In this document: positions 56,330 to 64,000 of the stretch, in pieces | How the letters are laid out: every line of letters starts with the position of its first letter | Position numbering within the stretch: position 1 is the stretch's first letter | From: Gordonia polyisoprenivorans NBRC 16320 = JCM 10675 | GTDB taxonomy: Bacteria > Actinomycetota > Actinomycetes > Mycobacteriales > Mycobacteriaceae | Assembly: GCF_000241325.1 (NCBI RefSeq) | Contig: NZ_BAEI01000032.1 | Coordinates: forward strand, 16,939 to 80,938 | Length of the DNA: 64,000 nt | Direction: 5' to 3' | The notes under the pieces: generated by a model | What the model was told of the DNA's origin: nothing | Seen by the model: the letters and a program-made list of their open reading frames with translations, nothing else | The model's database searches: none | Made by a program: the position numbers and the translations under genes

Positions 56330-57580
56330 TCATCGTGGCGCTCCGGACACGCCGACGGTTGCCGAATCGACGCCTGCGAGACAGTCGTCCAGCCAGTCGT
56401 AAACGACCGCGTCCCACGCCTTCTGCCCCACGCCGCCGCAGTGTCCGGAGATGCCGGTACCCGCCACGGGCGTGCATATCATCTTGTGTTCGACTGCCAG
56501 TGCATTGTAGAGCTCCGCACCGTGCCCACCGACAGGATCTCCGGGAGACTCGATGATCATTGTGGGACAACCGATGTCGGCGGCTCGATCGGTCATCGTG
56601 TAGGTCGTGAGTTCCGCGAGGTAGTCGGCAATGGTGCGCACTCCATGGGATGCCATGCGTGCACCGAAGAAGTCGGCCCGTTTCCGGCTGACCCGGCTCA
56701 GGGCCGTCATGAGCGGTGCCGCGATACGGCCCTTCCAGCCACCGGGGATCTTCGCCCCCATGTCGGGTTGGGCGGGGTCGCAGATCATCGCGACGATGCG
56801 GGGCTCGGAGGCCACCGCACGTGGGATGAGATACCCGGCGAAGGAACGGCCCATGGCGACGATCCGTTGGGGGTCGACGCCTGGTGCGGCGATCAGCCAG
56901 TCGACGATCGGCGATAGGACGTGCTCGTAGTCCGGTCGAAAGAAGATGCGGTGCAGATAGAGTGACGCTCCCTGGCCTGGTCCTTCCACGCTGAGAACGT
57001 TGTACCCACGCGTGAGCGCGCCTTGGGCGAAGACCCATCCCGATTCGGCAGTGGAGTCGTATCCGCAGGGCATCACGATGGTCGGAGAAAGTCGATTCAG
57101 GTCGGTCACCGGCCGGAAGAGCCAGGCGTGAATGCCGGTGCGGCCGCCGACCGTGGACCGACTGTCGGCGTACGGAATCGCGACCTCGTCGGCGACGATG
57201 GGCACCGAGGTGTGCGGCAACAGTTCCATGGCGTGACGGAAGGTGTCGCAGTGCGCGTGATAAGCGTCGTGCAACCGCTGATCATCGAGATCGGCACGAA
57301 GGAAGTAGTACGCCTGCCGGTAGTACTCACTGGCACGAAGGTACGACTGATGGGCGGTGACGAGGTGGCCGGTGACGTGTGCTGTCTCGGCGGATTCCCG
57401 CACCGATTCGGCGCGGGCCATCCAGTGCGTGTACCAGCGTTGCGTGTTGTACCTCCCGCCGATCAGGTCAGCGGTGGCGTGGGCTTCGCCGAGATCGGCG
57501 GCGCCGACGACCGCGGCCTGCCGTGTGCGACTGAACTGTCCGTCAAACTCTTCGTCGGACATCGCCAGGTGCTGTGTCAT
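56330..57580 (-). CDS. alpha/beta hydrolase (FrsA/2,6-dihydropseudooxynicotine-hydrolase-like)
   Basis: A 416-residue enzyme with an N-terminal helical cap of about 140 residues (RWYTHWMARAESVRESAETA; SYLRASEYYRQAYYFLR) preceding an alpha/beta hydrolase core. Motifs are TIVMPCGYDSTAESG, the Ser in VAMGRSFAGYLIP, an Asp near IIESPGDPVGGHG and a His in ISGHCGGVGQ. The ATG at 57580 has GGAGG at ideal spacing. It converges on the PEP enzyme and starts about 90 bases from the end of the disrupted SARP-like regulator, which may once have controlled it. The substrate is unknown. Confidence 0.87.
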   Translation of the reverse strand: MTQHLAMSDEEFDGQFSRTRQAAVVGAADLGEAHATADLIGGRYNTQRWYTHWMARAESVRESAETAHVTGHLVTAHQSYLRASEYYRQAYYFLRADLDDQRLHDAYHAHCDTFRHAMELLPHTSVPIVADEVAIPYADSRSTVGGRTGIHAWLFRPVTDLNRLSPTIVMPCGYDSTAESGWVFAQGALTRGYNVLSVEGPGQGASLYLHRIFFRPDYEHVLSPIVDWLIAAPGVDPQRIVAMGRSFAGYLIPRAVASEPRIVAMICDPAQPDMGAKIPGGWKGRIAAPLMTALSRVSRKRADFFGARMASHGVRTIADYLAELTTYTMTDRAADIGCPTMIIESPGDPVGGHGAELYNALAVEHKMICTPVAGTGISGHCGGVGQKAWDAVVYDWLDDCLAGVDSATVGVSGAPR

Positions 57581-57668
57581 GAGTACCTCCATGGTGGTTG
57601 TCGGATCACGAGGTCCGTCGACCCTGGTCGTGATGTGACAAGAAGACCGTGCGGTCCTCACAAAACGC

Positions 57669-60231
57669 TCACATGCCGGCGAAGCGCTCGTGATCACCCA
57701 TGACGAGTGCGTCTCGCGCATCGGCAGTACCTGCGCGCCACCCCTGGTCGAAGGCCGTGTTCTCGTCGTCGCGGCACCGGCGGATGGCGTCGTGCGTGAA
57801 CGGATGACGCGGCCACTCCATGCCCGCGTCCAGCGCGTAGGTGCGTGCGACCGCGAACGCCCGGCCGGCGCGGTTCACTTCACCGGCCGCGGCCAGGTGG
57901 TTGCCGCGCTGTTCGACCGTGTCACAGATCTGAACGCCCCCGGCGTCAAGGTATGCGTGAAACGCCTGGTCATTCCAGCGAAGTCCCATGCGGGTGTCGC
58001 CGTTGAGCAGACCTCGGATGCCCAGCATCACGGCCGCGAGATGGATGGCCAGTGGATCGCCCAGTTCGGCTCCGAGCGCGAGTGCGGTGTGGGCATGGTG
58101 CGTGCCTTCCGCCACGTTGCCGGCCGTCAGCTCGCACAGTGCCTTGGTTGCGGTCACGATGGCTGCCTCGCGACAACCCGTGACCAGTGCGTCCCAAGCC
58201 CGCTGCGCGAAGATGCCGGCCAGGGCATGGTCGTCACCTGTCCAACTCGCCAGGGCGAGAAACGCGAAGCGCCGGCAGCCGACGTCGGGGTCCTGGTCGT
58301 CCACGACGATCGCCGCGTCGAGGTCATCGGGTGACAACGCGGTCAGATGCCGGTGGGCTTCGGCAGTCTGCTGACTGAATGCCGACGCTGCACCGAGACA
58401 GGCAGTCACCATCGCGCTCGTACGCGCCGAACACCCGCCCCGCGAACAGGTTTCGGATGCGATGCGGAGCAAGCGGATACCGGCGGCGAGACGTCGGCAG
58501 AGGTACCAGTACGGGCCGAGCTGTTCGATCAGGTCGATGTGGGTGTCGAGGCGAGCGGGGTCGCTCACGACGGACTCGAGAAAGGCGAGCACCGTGGAGA
58601 CATCATTGTCGACGCGGGCGAGGTCTCGCGCCGACGACATGGTGCTGTGCATCGGAGTCGTGGCCAGAAGCGCGGTGACTGCGTGGTCTCGTCGTCGTAC
58701 CGCCTCGAGTGCAGCTGGTCGGTCGAGTACTCGAGCGTGCTCGGCGATCGTGTCGAGAATGGTGAATCGGGTCGGCCGGAGTCGGTCTCCACGGATGGGC
58801 CACAACAATGATCGGCGACACAGTTCAGCCAGGTCATCGGCGACGTCGGCGCCGCACACGGCTTCGGCCAGCTCCGAGGTGAACGGACTGCGCAGAGCGG
58901 TGAGGCGGAGATACCGGCGCGCCACGCCGACGCTCAGGGACTCGTAGGCCAGCCGGAAAGCGCGGTCGATCGGCTCGGGGACCGCACTTCCGAATTGGTC
59001 GGCCACTTCCCGCACCGAGAACGTCGCCATCCGGGCCGCGGCGAGTTCGAGACCCAGTGGCAATCCACCCATCGCCGTACAGATCCGGTCGAGATCGTCG
59101 AGGTCGGCGGGGTCGGGATCGAAGACGCCACGGGCAACGCGGATACGGTCGACGAGAAGTTGCTGAGCGGGTGACGGGCCGCCGGTGCGACCGATGTCGA
59201 CGGTCAATGGGTGCACGGTCAGCACCCGCTCGCCCCGTACCCCCATTGGTCCGCTTGAGCCGAGAATCGTCACTGCGGCGCACCGTTGCAGAATCGCGTC
59301 GACTACGTCGGCGTCCTCGGACGACATGGGGCCGTCGAGGACAAGTAGCACTGACATCGTCGCCAGATGATCACACACCTGATCGAGACCTGCGGTGGAG
59401 TCTGCCGCGGGCTGGATTCGCATCGTGGTGAGGACGGTCTCGGCCACGCCCGCATCGGTGCTCCGGTCGATGAACCACACGCCATCGTCGAACGAATCGG
59501 CAACGCGCCGTGCCGCTTCCAGCGCCAGGCGCGTCTTGCCGACACCCGGGATGCCATCGAGCGAGACGGCGCGTTCCGATTCGAGCAACCGCACAGTCTC
59601 GGCCAGTTCGGAGGTGCGCCCGACGAACGACGTGTGTTGCGACGGCAGATGGAGCCGCCTGACGCTCCGATTGTGCTGGCCGAGAGCGTGGCGATGAGCT
59701 GCACGAATTTCGTCTCCCGGGGTGACGCCGAGTTCGGTCGCGAGGAGTTCGCGAACGTCGCGGTAGGCGGTGAACGCCTCGGCGCGTTGGCCGGTCGCGG
59801 CGAGGGCCGCGATCTTCAGCGCCCACGCGTGCTCATCGAGCGGGTCCCGGGTGATCAATGCTTGGGCCTCCTCGATCGCCCGATGGTGCTGACCCGATTC
59901 CGCACTCAGATCGGCACGACGGGTCAACAACGCTGTGCGGATGACGTCCAGCTGCCGACGGGCCCGATCGAGGCCTGGGGAGGGCGCAACCGTGGTGAAC
60001 GGCTCGCCGCGCCACGTCGAGAGCACCGCGTCGAGTGCCGACGGGTCCACCACAGCGCCACTGAGCACCGCGACGCCGGCAGCATCGAAATCGATCGAGT
60101 CCACCGACACCTCATCGAGATCGAGCCGATACCCGGCGCGTTCGGTGATGATCACTGCCGGAAAGCCCTCCGGTACCAACGCCTTCCGCAACCGCCACAT
60201 CTGCGATTCCAGCGTCCGCTGGGTCTTTGCC
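57669..60231 (-). pseudogene. SARP/AfsR-like regulator with NTPase domain, 3' fragment cut by ISL3
   Basis: This fragment keeps the last part of the winged helix (TQRTLESQMWRLRKALVP), the bacterial transcriptional activation domain, a STAND-type NTPase with P-loop LDGIPGVGKTRLALEAA, and a TPR-like C-terminal half. An open frame continues to 60368 into the IS and could start there (MSELSSSHRR), yielding a protein missing most of the DNA-binding domain. Joining with the 5' fragment, counting the 8-bp duplication once and adding one base, gives an uninterrupted 909-residue protein. The IS insertion and the frameshift thus make it a pseudogene as assembled. Confidence 0.88.
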
Positions 60232-61717
60232 GGCTCTTCCGGAATGACGGTGCGTAGAACGGGTTCTTGTGGCCACAAGATGTAGGGGTGATCAAGCATC
60301 GCTGTGGGCGGGTGGTGTGGCTGAAGGTGTAGGCGGGTCCTGCGGTGTGAGGATGAAAGCTCTGACACAACCAGCCTGACACCGACAGGACCGACCCATG
60401 ACGCAGCGTAGCGCTATTGCCGACACCATTTGCCGCACCATCGAACTTGGCGTGACGATCACCGACGCCGCGATCGATGCCGAAGACCAGACACACCTGT
60501 TCTGCCAGGTCGTGGCCCCGAAAGACGCGTGCCCGTCGTGCAGGCCGGTCGACTGCGTGATCACGTGGACCGTGAGGTTGCTGATCTGCCGATCGTCGGG
60601 CATCCGACGCGCCTGCACCTGAAAGTGCCGCGTTACGCTTGCACCAACGCCGAGTGCACAACATCGGTCTTCCGGGCCGACATCAGCACGATCGCGGCGC
60701 CGCGAGCCCAGGTCACTCGCCGTACCACCGCCTGGATCATGCGGTCGATGATCTTCGACAAGATGAGCGTGTCGGCTGTCGCTGCCTCGGTCGGGCTGAG
60801 CTGGAACACCGTCAACACTCTGGCCCTCGATGCGGCCCACACCCTGGCGTCGGTACCGGCCCGTCTGGCCGGAGTGCGAGTCTTGGGGGTCGATGAGCAC
60901 AAGTGGAAACATGTTCGCGGCAAGGGCGATTCGAGTTTCGTCACCGTGTTGGTCGACCTCACCCCGGTCGTTGACGGCACCGGGGCGGCCCGGTTGTTGG
61001 ATATGGTCGTTGGCCGGTCGAAAGCCGTCTTGAAGGCCTGGCTCGGTGCCCGCGATCAGTCATTTCGCGACCGCATCCGGGTCGTCGCGATGGACGGGTT
61101 CACCGGCTATCGCACAGCCACCGATGAAGCGCTCGACAAGGCGCGCCCGGTGATGGATCCGTTCCACGTGATCCACCTCGCCGCAGAGAAACTCACATTA
61201 TGTCGTCAACGCGTGCAACAGGTTACGTGCGGACACCGTGGCCGGTCCGGGGATCCGTTGTTCGGTATCCGACGGACTCTGCTCACCCGCATCGGGTTGC
61301 TCACCGACAAGCAGAAGACCAGACTGCGTACCGGCCTTGACGCTCACGAGGAGCATCTGGCCGTCTCGGTCACCTACGCGATCTATCAAGAGTTGATCGA
61401 TGCCTACGACCAGGAACGCAAGCGGGACGGGAAGATCTTAATGTACAAGGTGCTCAAGAAGATCCACACCGGCCTGCCGGCCGGTCTGGCCGAACTCGCC
61501 CAGCTCGGCCGATCGCTGTGGGCTCGACGCAAAGAGATCCTGGCCTACTTCGACACCGGCGCCTCCAACGGCCCCGTCGAAGCGATCAACGGCCGACTCG
61601 AACACCTCCGCGGCATCGCCCTGGGCTTCCGCAACCTCACCCACTACATCTTGCGGTCACTCATCCACTCAGGACAGCTCGCAGAACACCTGGACGCACT
61701 CTGAATCCGGAAGAGCC
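60232..61717 (+). mobile_element. ISL3-family insertion sequence with 8-bp target duplication
   Basis: The ends match as inverted repeats (GGCTCTTCCGGA at 60232; its complement within GAATCCGGAAGAGCC, ending 61717). They are flanked by the same 8 bases TCTTTGCC at 60224-60231 and 61718-61725, the ISL3 duplication length. Length is 1,486 bases. The insert lies inside a regulator gene. Perfect duplications argue for recent insertion, but the transposase frame is broken by one base. Confidence 0.95.
60398..61704 (+). pseudogene. ISL3-family transposase, one-base frameshift
   Basis: The first frame starts at the ATG at 60398 (MTQRSAIADTICRTIELGV) and includes the zinc-finger CPSC motif. The second frame (to 61704) carries GRLRDHVDREVADLPIVGHP, the DDE core (VRVLGVDEHKW, VVAMDGFTGYRTAT, VIHLAAEKL) and the C-terminal SNGPVEAINGRLEHLRGIA. 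The frames meet near 60547, where CCGGTCGA would read CCGGGTCGA in an intact copy. With that base restored the protein has 435 residues. A sequencing error or a real inactivating deletion are both possible. Confidence 0.87.
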
Positions 61718-61891
61718 TCTTTGCCGGGGCGTCGGCGCCCCACACCTCGGCGATGAACGTAGACGCGGGTACCGGCCTCCCGGCGTGAGCACACAGCAGC
61801 GCGATATCGTCCGAGGCTTGGTGCCGCCAGGATTGACAATGACACCATCCCGCCAGACCACCATCTCGCCGAGATCCCCGATCACATACAT
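61718..61891 (-). pseudogene. SARP/AfsR-like regulator, 5' fragment
   Basis: MYVIGDLGEMVVWRDGVIVN starts a winged-helix N-terminus of the OmpR/SARP type, continuing GGTKPRTI. Near 61803-61808 the frame must slip by one base to continue as ALLCAHAGRPVPASTFIAEV and WGADAPAK, which joins TQRTLESQ on the far side of the IS. The combined sequence has the expected LLxxxGRxVxxxxLxxxVWG core of the domain. Confidence 0.85.
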
Positions 61892-62352
61892 GACGGGTCT
61901 CGCGCAGAGCTACTCGATGCGACTGGATTCTTCACTTGCTATTCCTGGTCACTCACCCCGGCTGGTTTTGCCTCTGCGACGCAGGGAAAGTCGGCTGTTT
62001 CCAGCTCGTTCTCTGACTCGCCGAGCAGTGCCTCCACTACCGGTGTCAGGTCCGATGTCACGGGATGATCGTAGACTCACAGCCGTGGCCTACCGCGACC
62101 TCTCGCCGTCGCCGACGGCGTCTCCTGCGAATGACCCCACGGCATTGTCAGCGAAACACTGATCTGCAGCGAGCCCACGGCGTAGTCTCAATCAGCGAAG
62201 GTTGTTCATCGTCGGGGGGCCATGCACACGTGGTGGCGGCCTTCACGCAACCGCTGAGCCCGTCCCGGAGTGGACGCCGGGCGGACTCAGAGCGATTGGA
62301 ACGAACATCTACCTTTTCTGTCCTGCCCCGGGGCAAGGATTCATCTGTTCAG
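61892..62352. other. non-coding stretch between regulator and sigma factor
   Basis: About 460 bases with no supported gene. It must hold the promoters of the divergent regulator and sigma-factor genes, but no clear -35/-10 pair, hairpin or repeat was found. Confidence 0.5.
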
Positions 62353-62933
62353 ATGACAGAGGTTTCCTCACCACACGACCACTACGCGGACGCATCGCTG
62401 CGAGCGCTACTTGCAGGGTCGGCCGATGGTGACCGCACTGCGTTCGCCAAGCTCTACGACCTGACCAGTGCCCGCATCTACGGGCTGGTGCTGCGGGTGA
62501 TCCGTGACACCTACTATGCCGAAGAGGTTGTGCAAGAAGCGTTTCTACAGTTCTGGCAGCAAGCGCGATTGTACGAACCCGACCGCGGGTCGGTGATGAC
62601 GTGGATGATGACGATCGCTCACCGCCGTGCGATCGACCGCGTCCGTACCGAAGAACTGCAACGCAGTCGGATCGTGGAGGCCGGCATCGCGCAGGCCTCG
62701 ATAACAGCACCGTTGCCCCTCGAGGTCGTGATCGACACCGAGGAAGCTCGAGAGGTTCATGCGTGTCTCCATGACCTCACCGCGCTGCAACGATCCAGCA
62801 TCGAGATGTCCTACCTCGACGGTATGACCTACCCCGAAGTGGCTGCGGCCACCGGTACGCCACTCCCGACGATCAAATCGCGGATACGTGATGGCTGCGT
62901 CGTCTCCGGGACTGTATGCAGGAGTGCGACTGA
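62353..62933 (+). pseudogene. SigK-like ECF sigma factor, one-base frameshift near the C-terminus
   Basis: Region 2 is intact (FAKLYDLTSARIYGLVLRVI, YYAEEVVQEAFLQFW, GSVMTWMMTIAHRRAIDRVR), as is most of region 4 (LQRSSIEMSYLDGMTYPEVA, LPTIKSRIRDG). At about 62893-62896 the frame shifts. The other frame continues LRRLRDCMQECD and stops at 62933, the normal length (193 residues) for the family. As assembled, translation would run on to 63069 with an unrelated 45-residue tail. No anti-sigma (RskA) gene follows, unlike the usual sigK-rskA pair. Confidence 0.82.
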
Positions 62934-62954
62934 CGGTCTGCCGATAGGCGATTC

Positions 62955-63239
62955 CTACTTCGTTACGCGTTCCCATACGTGCGAGACGTCGTGCTTCGCA
63001 TCCTCTAAGGCGGAGATCACCTGCTCAAGAATGGATACCGGGATACTAATTGTACGCGGGTTGGTGTGATCACTGATGAGCAGCGCCACGTCTTGGTCGG
63101 TCAGCTCATTGTCGGCACGTTGCAGCGTCTTGACCGTCGTGGCGATTTCCACGCCGCGGTACTCCGTGCGTCGTGTGGCCCACCATTTTTCGGTCGTCCC
63201 ATCTGAGTTTTCGAATGCACGCTCTGGACTCAGCTTCAT
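62955..63239 (-). CDS. hypothetical protein
   Basis: A 94-residue frame from MKLSPERAFENSDGTTEKWW to VWERVTK. It has a beta-like first half (YRGVEIATTVKTLQRADNE) and a helical end (SILEQVISALEDAKHDVSHV). GC content is lower than in the rest of the window. No family is recognised. The start is the last Met before the coherent part. Confidence 0.5.
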   Translation of the reverse strand: MKLSPERAFENSDGTTEKWWATRRTEYRGVEIATTVKTLQRADNELTDQDVALLISDHTNPRTISIPVSILEQVISALEDAKHDVSHVWERVTK

Positions 63240-63394
63240 CGCTGAAGCCGCGGGCCGGCGAAGGTGCCGGAGGCCGAAGGATAGGTCTCGTCGCCGGAAT
63301 CTCTTGTGCTGGAGAATAGTTGAGGGTAAACAGTAACGTGCGATCGCTGAATTGAGTTCATCGTGTCCTGTTGGTCGAGTGGGAGAGCCTTGAA

Positions 63395-63814
63395 TCAGGG
63401 GGCGCTCTCGAACGGCACGTCCGACAATGTGCCGCCGCGTTCGGCGGCGAGGAGGACCTGTCTCCCAACCTGCGCCGCGTCCGTCAGGGCAACGTCTGTG
63501 GCCAACAGGATCACTGGGTGCGAATCGCTGTCGAGGATCGACGGCTGTAGGCTGCCGGATCGGTGCGCGGTGCGGAGGGCGAGAAGATCGCCGATAGCCT
63601 TGTTTGTGCCGTTGGGGGTGGTGTCCTGGTGAAAACGGATGTCCCATTCCGGCAGGGCACCCACCGAGGTAGATTCGAGTTCCTCGTCATTGATGCCGGA
63701 TACAAGAACGTGCGGGCGTGACGAGTGCCCTGGCCGGACACGGTGGTAGTCGCGCATATGTCCATACAGACGGCTACGCGGGGTGGTGTTGAGAATATGA
63801 GAACTGGTGATCAT
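63395..63814 (-). CDS. hypothetical protein
   Basis: A 139-residue frame with a plausible soluble segment (HVLVSGINDEELESTSVGAL, HPVILLATDVALTDAAQVGR). No domain is recognised and the first 35 residues look unstructured, so the start may be later. It lies 155 bases upstream of the other hypothetical gene on the same strand. The flanking 63240-63394 and 63815-64000 show no gene or repeat. Confidence 0.4.
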   Translation of the reverse strand: MITSSHILNTTPRSRLYGHMRDYHRVRPGHSSRPHVLVSGINDEELESTSVGALPEWDIRFHQDTTPNGTNKAIGDLLALRTAHRSGSLQPSILDSDSHPVILLATDVALTDAAQVGRQVLLAAERGGTLSDVPFESAP

Positions 63815-64000
63815 TACGAGTTCACCTGACTGGCCACAGCAAAGTGGTCCTTGTGACGCCGGAGGCGCCGACAGATACCTGTCAGATATGAGGCTCCGGC
63901 TGCAGTCAACAGTACTCTATTTTCAGCCGAGGCTGGATCAGCGGTCAATCTGACCCCAGCTCGTGACCTCACGGTGGAGGTCTGGACCGTCTCGAGGGGG

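Noticed and set aside
60232..60368. An 899-residue regulator starting at 60368
   Set aside because: Its first 45 codons lie in the ISL3 element; the authentic 5' end is on the other side of the insertion.

Overview
The window comes from a GC-rich chromosome of a mycolate-type actinobacterium (Mycobacteriales), most likely Gordonia or a near relative. The basis is the rpfB-ksgA-tatD, metG, pabB, rsmI, pmt and arginine deiminase neighbourhood, which follows the order remembered for Mycobacterium tuberculosis Rv1001-Rv1010, together with an FprB-type ferredoxin reductase, F420-type LLM oxidoreductase, SoxR, zinc-independent ribosomal protein paralogs and two-domain UspA. Genus is an inference; no rRNA or tRNA gene was seen.

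Layout. 1-19.6 kb: 3' end of a HelR/UvrD-like helicase, a strong bidirectional hairpin, then ksgA-rpfB-tatD-phzF on the minus strand, a HAD phosphomutase plus GH65 phosphorylase pair, two tandem lipase paralogs, metG-pabB, rsmI, the protein O-mannosyltransferase, and an operon of arginine deiminase, GntR regulator and BCCT transporter. 19.6-23.8 kb: MFS, patatin, SoxR, universal stress protein, small membrane protein. 23.8-33.1 kb: a signalling block with an intact membrane Ser/Thr kinase facing an operon that encodes a mucin-like membrane protein, a flavoprotein-like protein, a small membrane protein, an FHA reader, a CPA2 antiporter and a pseudokinase. 33.2-36 kb: a zinc-starvation divergon (CobW-like protein and L31 against L28, L33, S14, S18). 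36-43.4 kb: NhaP antiporter, AurF-like diiron oxygenase with FprB, MDMPI-like protein, XRE-cupin regulator divergent from azlCD. 43.46-44.42 kb: a complete IS5-family element. 44.4-51.1 kb: secreted lipase, cold-shock protein, fatty acid desaturase with a duplicated leader-like repeat, and secreted or membrane proteins.

51.1-57.6 kb: a TetR-controlled operon joining a lipocalin-like protein, an LLM oxidoreductase and a PEP-synthase/rifampin-phosphotransferase-like enzyme, followed by an alpha/beta hydrolase. 57.7-64 kb is decaying and mobile: a large SARP/AfsR-like regulator is split by an ISL3-family element with a perfect 8-bp target duplication. The regulator, the transposase and a SigK-like sigma factor each need exactly one extra base to restore their frames. 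The last kilobase is less GC-rich and holds only unrecognised short genes.

The best candidates for undescribed systems are the kinase/pseudokinase/FHA/antiporter block (23.9-33.1 kb) and the PEP-dependent phosphotransferase operon (51.7-56.3 kb). Start sites were chosen from homologous N-termini, Shine-Dalgarno sequences and overlaps. All function assignments rest on motif recognition by eye.
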